Source: Blasia pusilla
Taxonomy: Eukaryota; Marchantiophyta; Marchantiopsida; Blasiales
Length of the DNA stretch: 64,000 nucleotides
Reading direction: 5' to 3'
Assembly (NCBI GenBank): GCA_050084515.1
Contig: CM114272.1
Coordinates: forward strand, 28,954,001-29,018,000
Shown here piece by piece: positions 59,193-64,000 of this stretch (the stretch's first letter is position 1; each line of letters begins with the position of its first letter). Below the pieces are notes generated by a model, which was given only the letters and a program-made list of their open reading frames with translations, was not told the origin of the DNA and ran no database searches. Both the position numbers and the translations under genes were made by a program.

Positions 59193-60714
59193 TACACACA
59201 TTTGTGAGACCTTGTTGATGTGAGTTCTACTTGATTTACAAAGAGAGTATGAAGTGATTGAGAGGGCTACTATGGAGGAGCTCGCTAGTTGTGCAGGTTG
59301 GGGACCGTAATTCTTATTCAGTGGCTTATGGGAGTGCTCAGTGGAGCAAAAGTTGCTTGTCTTTGCGTTTTGTTTTACTAATTTTTCATATGAGAGAGTC
59401 GCGCGCGAAAGCGCTCCCTAATTTTCGTTACAAATTAAGTATAGGGGCGGGTCGCTCCATGTCGGTGCTCTCAGGAGCACCGCGTAGCTCTTCGATTACT
59501 GTGTTTATAGGTTTTAAATTTTTTTAGAAGTAACCAAGGCGAAAGTGCTGCCAAATTTTTTCGTAGGAGAAAGAGACCGTAAGTTGTACGAGAGTCGCCG
59601 TCAATTTCTATTGGAAGATTGAATGAAGAAACCAATTTGACGCTCTTGTAGATTGGGAAGTTATGAACACTGTGGAATAATTGGTGTGCAATTTCATTGT
59701 TTAAGCATGAAGTACCGACAATTTTTGTGGGGCTTCCATAGCCACCGTTCCAACGTGGGAGTCAAAATTTGAAAATTTTGGGTAGAAATCCTTTCTTGAG
59801 TGGTAGAAAGATAAAATGAAAAGATTTTGTATGCAAGGATAGGACAAGGGAGATGTACGTGAAAATAGAAGTTAAGTGAGAAATCCTAATTGGAGGGAGT
59901 TGGCCCCGTTACTAAGGGGCTTTGTTAGTTAAAATCAAGTTGGGCTGATTTAAGGGTGGTGGTGTGGATTTTTCGGGGGCTAGTTGAGTAGAAGTCCAAA
60001 CGGGGTTGTCGGCCGCAGTGATCCGATTCGCTACGTTGGTGGTTACTTGGCTGCACTTCGGGCCGCTACTGTTCGGCCACTATCCTAGTAGTACGGCGGC
60101 GGTGGCGCGTGCATTCGCGCACTTCCACTCAATTGGTCCACATAGTTTTTGGCCAGAACCAATAGAGTAAAATTTGAAATTTTCTTGAATCCGGCCAGCT
60201 AAAGAGATACAAATACAAAAGAGAACCCCGGTATACCGCCGGTGACGTACTGGGGAATCGAATCGGAAATTCTAAAATTTTCCCGGCTAGGTCAACACAT
60301 AACCCCGGTTCTCCCCGCCGACGCCCTCCGTTCAAGGGTAGTCGCAACCCTGCCTGCCAACGACTATCTTTGTTTCTGCCGCGACAACTCGCACTCGGCG
60401 TAGCCCTGGATTTCGTAGGGTTCGACTAGCTCGCCGCCTACTGCTTACCGTGACTCAGAAGCCACATGCATGATTCCACGGCCCAGTTTGCTCGACTACG
60501 CTTCCGGCCTGCCGCCAACACTACCCTGCAGAGCTGTCACTCATGCAAACCCTAGCCGAGGCTTGCCGCTAGATGACCTGCTGCCGCGGCATTGCCGTCA
60601 ACTTCCAGGGACGCACCTTTCAGCCGCATGTCTCCGGTGGAGGACGATATTTCCATAATCGAAAGCATTCATTGCTGTTCGGATGTGATGCAAACGCGGA
60701 ATGGGTTTTACAAA
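59188..60714. other. Gene-free stretch
   Basis: Mixed composition; GC-rich at 59,990-60,660. No recognisable coding or RNA feature. Confidence 0.35.
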
Positions 60715-61620
60715 AATTAGGAAGTGTAATAATGCATAGAAAATAGGATTGGAAACCCATCATGATACAAATGAGGGGGCATAGAGAGCTAAAAAAAACG
60801 TCAATGGGTCAAAACCGGTCCCGAGGAGAAAGAAGGGGGTCATCCTCCTATGACCAAAATCACCAACAGCAGAGACAATATCAGCAACACCTCGAAAATT
60901 ATGACTACTACTAAGAGGGTTTCTAGCATTGGCGTCTCCAACCGCCCGAGTCCATTTGCATGGGCACGCTGCAAAGCTATGGAGACCCGTTGCCTACAAT
61001 AAAGTATCGCAGTGGCTAAGGACAACCCATTTCTCGACTGGAGATGATGGGCGCAATCCGTAAGGAATGAGTTAAACCTCTCCCCCATAGCCCCGTACAT
61101 CTCAATGGCCAGGGGGATAAATCGATGTTCGTCATGAAGTCGACTATAAATGTGGGTCTTCTTGACCGCCGCCGCTCCTTGTAGCAATCTCCTTTGTGCC
61201 ACCACTTGGGCTCACACCGCCTCCCTTGTAGGATCCGTCACTAAAACATCCGCTACCACCACCTCAGACTCCCTCGTCATGTAGAGATCAACACGGATAA
61301 GGGAATCCTGCATGGAGTAGTGCCTCTCTCTCTGTACATGGAATCCACTCTCTCGAGTAATAGAGAACATAAAATCCCGCATTGCATCGTGAGTGGCTAT
61401 CCTCTCACCCCCAATTGGACACCGTGCCAAATGCACACCAAATGGATCCAGACTCCGACGACACTCGTAATGTGTCGAACCAACCACTGATGGTTGGGGC
61501 AGGCCCAGTCGGAACCGCATCGCTGTAGTATAGGTAAGTGGTGCAAAAATTAGCGGAAATCGTTCTGCACGGTGCTTACGTGAGATTCTAACCCTCAATT
61601 TCTGATTCCCTTCCTTGGAG
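60715..61620 (-). mobile_element. RLE retroelement copy E, 5'-truncated, nuclease region preserved
   Basis: 61598-61212 reads MRFRLGLPQPSVVGSTHYEC, RSLDPFGVHLARCPIGGERI (knuckle, one Cys lost), RERHYSMQDSLIRVDLYMTR and VVVADVLVTDPTREAV, with the E...D...DVLV core of the restriction-like endonuclease intact. After a TGA, 61205-60840 continues with KKTHIYSRLHDEHRFIPLAI, MGERFNSFLTDCAHHLQSRN and RQRVSIALQRAHA. The 3' tail to about 60,715 resembles copy C. Confidence 0.88.
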
Positions 61621-62883
61621 GCTCACTCCAACGACAGACTTTATTACGTAAAGCAATAAAGGCTTTCGGTTTTGGGGTTATCGCCCAACCAGCAAGGTTC
61701 CTCCCGCCGTGTGGCTCTATCGATAGGCCACCGTGTCCGTCTGTCGCAACCTATCGACTTTGTCCGTTTGCTACTGCTCCGCTCACTCCTCTGCTGTCAC
61801 ATAGTCCGTTGTTGCTACCTAGCCGGCGTACCTTCCGGTTCCTTCGAGACTCTCTACTCTTTTTGCAACCGGCCACCACCATGCACGCAGCCACACCTGT
61901 AGCGGGTTGGAGGACGTTTTTCCTGTCACGTAGCCTTTTCCAGAGTGGGGCCACCTTTGCCAACTGCGGTACGTTTAGCTACGAACTGACCACGAATGTC
62001 CATCGGACCAAAGGCCCTTTGATCTCCGTCGAGCACCGTTTACCTACCGTCAAGGAACCAACGGCCATTATTGACGGGCGTCCTCTTCAAGTCCTTCATC
62101 GTTGGAGATAGGACGGTAGACCATGAGTACCACTGATTTTGTGATTTTCGTCCCGACCTCCGCCGTCACGTGGCAAAAATTCCTCATCGACCAATTGTGA
62201 GTAATGTACAAGAGGACACATAATCCCTTGATTTATGGGGGATGATAGTTTTTGTTTTGTTTTGCTATATCGTGATTGATAGCCGCTCGACGATGATTGA
62301 TTACTGTGCCGTTGTCGTGTCGAGAGCTTTTCTTCGAGTAAGGGCGGACCTTCTAGCTGCGGCAGACGTGGTTGAAGCAAGGTGAACTCTAGAAAAAGTT
62401 TCCCTTTTTTAGTACAGAATTATTATATAAACCCTCCACTCTTTCACAACAAGAATCATGAATGGTAGTGCCGAGGCGATCACTTCTTCATAACATTGAA
62501 CACCAAAATTCATAACTATAAAGTCTCTATAAACTAGTTTACGCTTGTAGACAAGAAAAATAACACAACTAGTGTTAAATCCTATCTGAGCATGCCTATT
62601 AACATCCATGGATCGCTATATAAGAACATACAACGTATAATCCCATGTCCTCCCATACGTGCTTATAGGAAGAATCACCGGAGTTTGAGATTGCATGACC
62701 TGGTTCATGAATCCCTCCCCAAAGTGGTAAACTAGATAGCAAGTAAACCAGTGCCTATCTACGAAGAGAATATTCACGTGATATAGGTTGAGGAAAGGAA
62801 AATCTGGTAGAACTCGTGCTCCATCTCTACTTATAATTGACGGACATCCTCTTCTCTCCTCAAGAATGTTTTTGGCGGAGTTG
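61621..62883. other. Gene-free stretch
   Basis: Frames up to 100 codons without domains. No RNA gene recognised. Confidence 0.35.
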
Positions 62884-63103
62884 CTCTCCCAAGAGGGGTA
62901 ATCCGCTCTCATTGGGAAACTAACCAGCCAAAACCATCCACTATCTCTAGTATGACTAAACTCCCCTAAGATGACAAGTCTCTCATTCCCATACATACCG
63001 CACTTTAGAAACCTCTCGAATAATAGACCACGGTCAAGTTACTCTCCCAAGACGGGTAATCCATTCTCATTGGAAGAACAAGCAAGCCCAATGCCATCCA
63101 CTC
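62884..63103. repeat. Diverged 60-bp direct duplication, 158 bp apart
   Basis: ctctcccaagaggggtaatc (62884) and ctctcccaagacgggtaatc (63042), each followed by c(g/a)(c/t)tctcattgg and ending in ccatccact. A TATA-like ctctttatatactc lies at about 63165-63180, so the block could be part of an LTR on the plus strand; no partner LTR was seen. Confidence 0.6.
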
Positions 63104-64000
63104 AAGAGTGACACGAGAACTCAAGAAATCAAGTAGAAAGTGAAGAACCCTTGAAGGTCCCTTCTCTTTATATACTCACAAGGGATCCACAAGAGTACGA
63201 AATAGGGTTAATTTTATCTTGTGCCAGATGGCTTCCTCTCAAGGCTTAGCTAATCACATTTTGACACAAGTAGATTCTCTTTTATCTCTTCCAAAATATC
63301 CTCCTTTACTCACTTCATATTTTCCAAACTACCCCAATTACCTTAGCCACCAATCAACACTACTTTTGCTTTTCTTTCATTAAATCACCAAGCCCATTAT
63401 TCTACTTTTATAATCCCATCTTTTATTTATTACCTTTGTTCGTAAAATTGGGCCCGCACAAATGAGCCATCCTAAAGAGGTTTAAACATGAGAATTTCAT
63501 TTTCCTTGGCTAATTTATTTAATACTAATAAAACTCTCTCTAACACTTGATGATAAAGGAGTTTACATAGTGGGTGATTTTACTATACGATACCGTGACA
63601 CCCGTAGCTGCAACACGTCGGTGACTGCCGTGCCGTGCTGCTCGTGGCCGTACTACACCGTCTCGATCGTGCAGCCGCACCATCATTGGGAGCAGAGCGT
63701 ATATTATTGTTGAGGAGGATTGCCGATGAGTGCCGCATCCCATCATCGATTGTCGTGCCGTTTGTAGCCCTTCCGTGGCTCCAATGCCACACCCTGGATC
63801 CTCACCGCACATCGAGGAGATTTTGGAACATTGACAATACTAGAAGAGTACTACATGTTGATTGGAGGAGTTTATCTTTACGGCTGAATTGGGGTCGAGG
63901 TTTGCATTTGCTGAGCAACGCTATTAATAGTTATTTAGGTTAGCCATTATGGTTTTTTGCCCTGCACGTGTGAGGGAATTCCGGATATTGGATAGTTATT
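63104..64000. other. Gene-free stretch to the window end
   Basis: AT-rich to about 63,580, then balanced. Frames of 70-100 codons on both strands at 63.54-63.94 kb overlap each other and lack domains. Confidence 0.35.

Noticed and set aside
59100-59207. Frame with a long Arg-Glu repeat
   Set aside because: It is the translation of the GA microsatellite.
1-64000. tRNA or rRNA genes
   Set aside because: No stretch with a convincing tRNA B-box and cloverleaf, and no rRNA-like conserved sequence, was seen by eye. A covariance-model search was not possible.

Overview
This is eukaryotic nuclear DNA, most likely from a land plant that still makes flagellated sperm (bryophyte, lycophyte, fern or similar). 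Three things point there. A long intron-rich gene for the heavy chain of cytoplasmic dynein 2, the retrograde motor of cilia, fills the first 21 kb. The telomere-type repeats are the plant TTTAGGG form. An intronless ARM-repeat gene related to plant U-box (PUB) proteins lies at 43.7-45.1 kb. The species cannot be named from the sequence.

Layout. 1-21.3 kb (minus strand): 34 recognisable exons of the dynein-2 heavy chain, from the N-terminal tail through the linker, leaving the window just before AAA1. Each of the 33 proposed joins keeps the reading frame; one uses a GC-AG intron. Within the first recognised exon there is one apparent 1-nt frameshift, and the first 170 or so residues expected from animal homologues were not found. 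A 4.9-kb intron (14.2-19.1 kb) carries a decayed APE-type LINE in the same orientation as the gene.

22.4-43 kb: AT-rich, gene-poor DNA made of decayed mobile elements. It holds Helitron-like ends with a CCCGTGCATCGTACGGG hairpin and CTAGT terminus, a Ty3/gypsy reverse-transcriptase remnant (minus, about 28.9-29.6 kb), a head-to-head telomeric repeat at 28.2 kb, and a nearly full-length but broken non-LTR retroelement at 31.2-35.0 kb. That element encodes a zinc finger, a reverse transcriptase, a zinc knuckle and a restriction-like endonuclease (RLE), and carries a small hAT-like fragment.

43-47 kb: a GC-richer island with the ARM-repeat gene and its long 5' leader.

47-64 kb: GC-richer intergenic DNA with four more copies of the same RLE retroelement family. 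One is long (47.4-50.6 kb, plus); three are 5'-truncated 3' ends (52.5-53.1 plus, 56.3-56.9 minus, 60.7-61.6 minus). Their 3' tails sort into two subfamilies. Two striking perfect inverted repeats (55.81-55.88 kb and 56.97-57.02 kb) and a 76-bp GA microsatellite lie between them. No other gene could be supported here. The open frames in the GC-rich parts have no recognisable domains and are mostly shadows.
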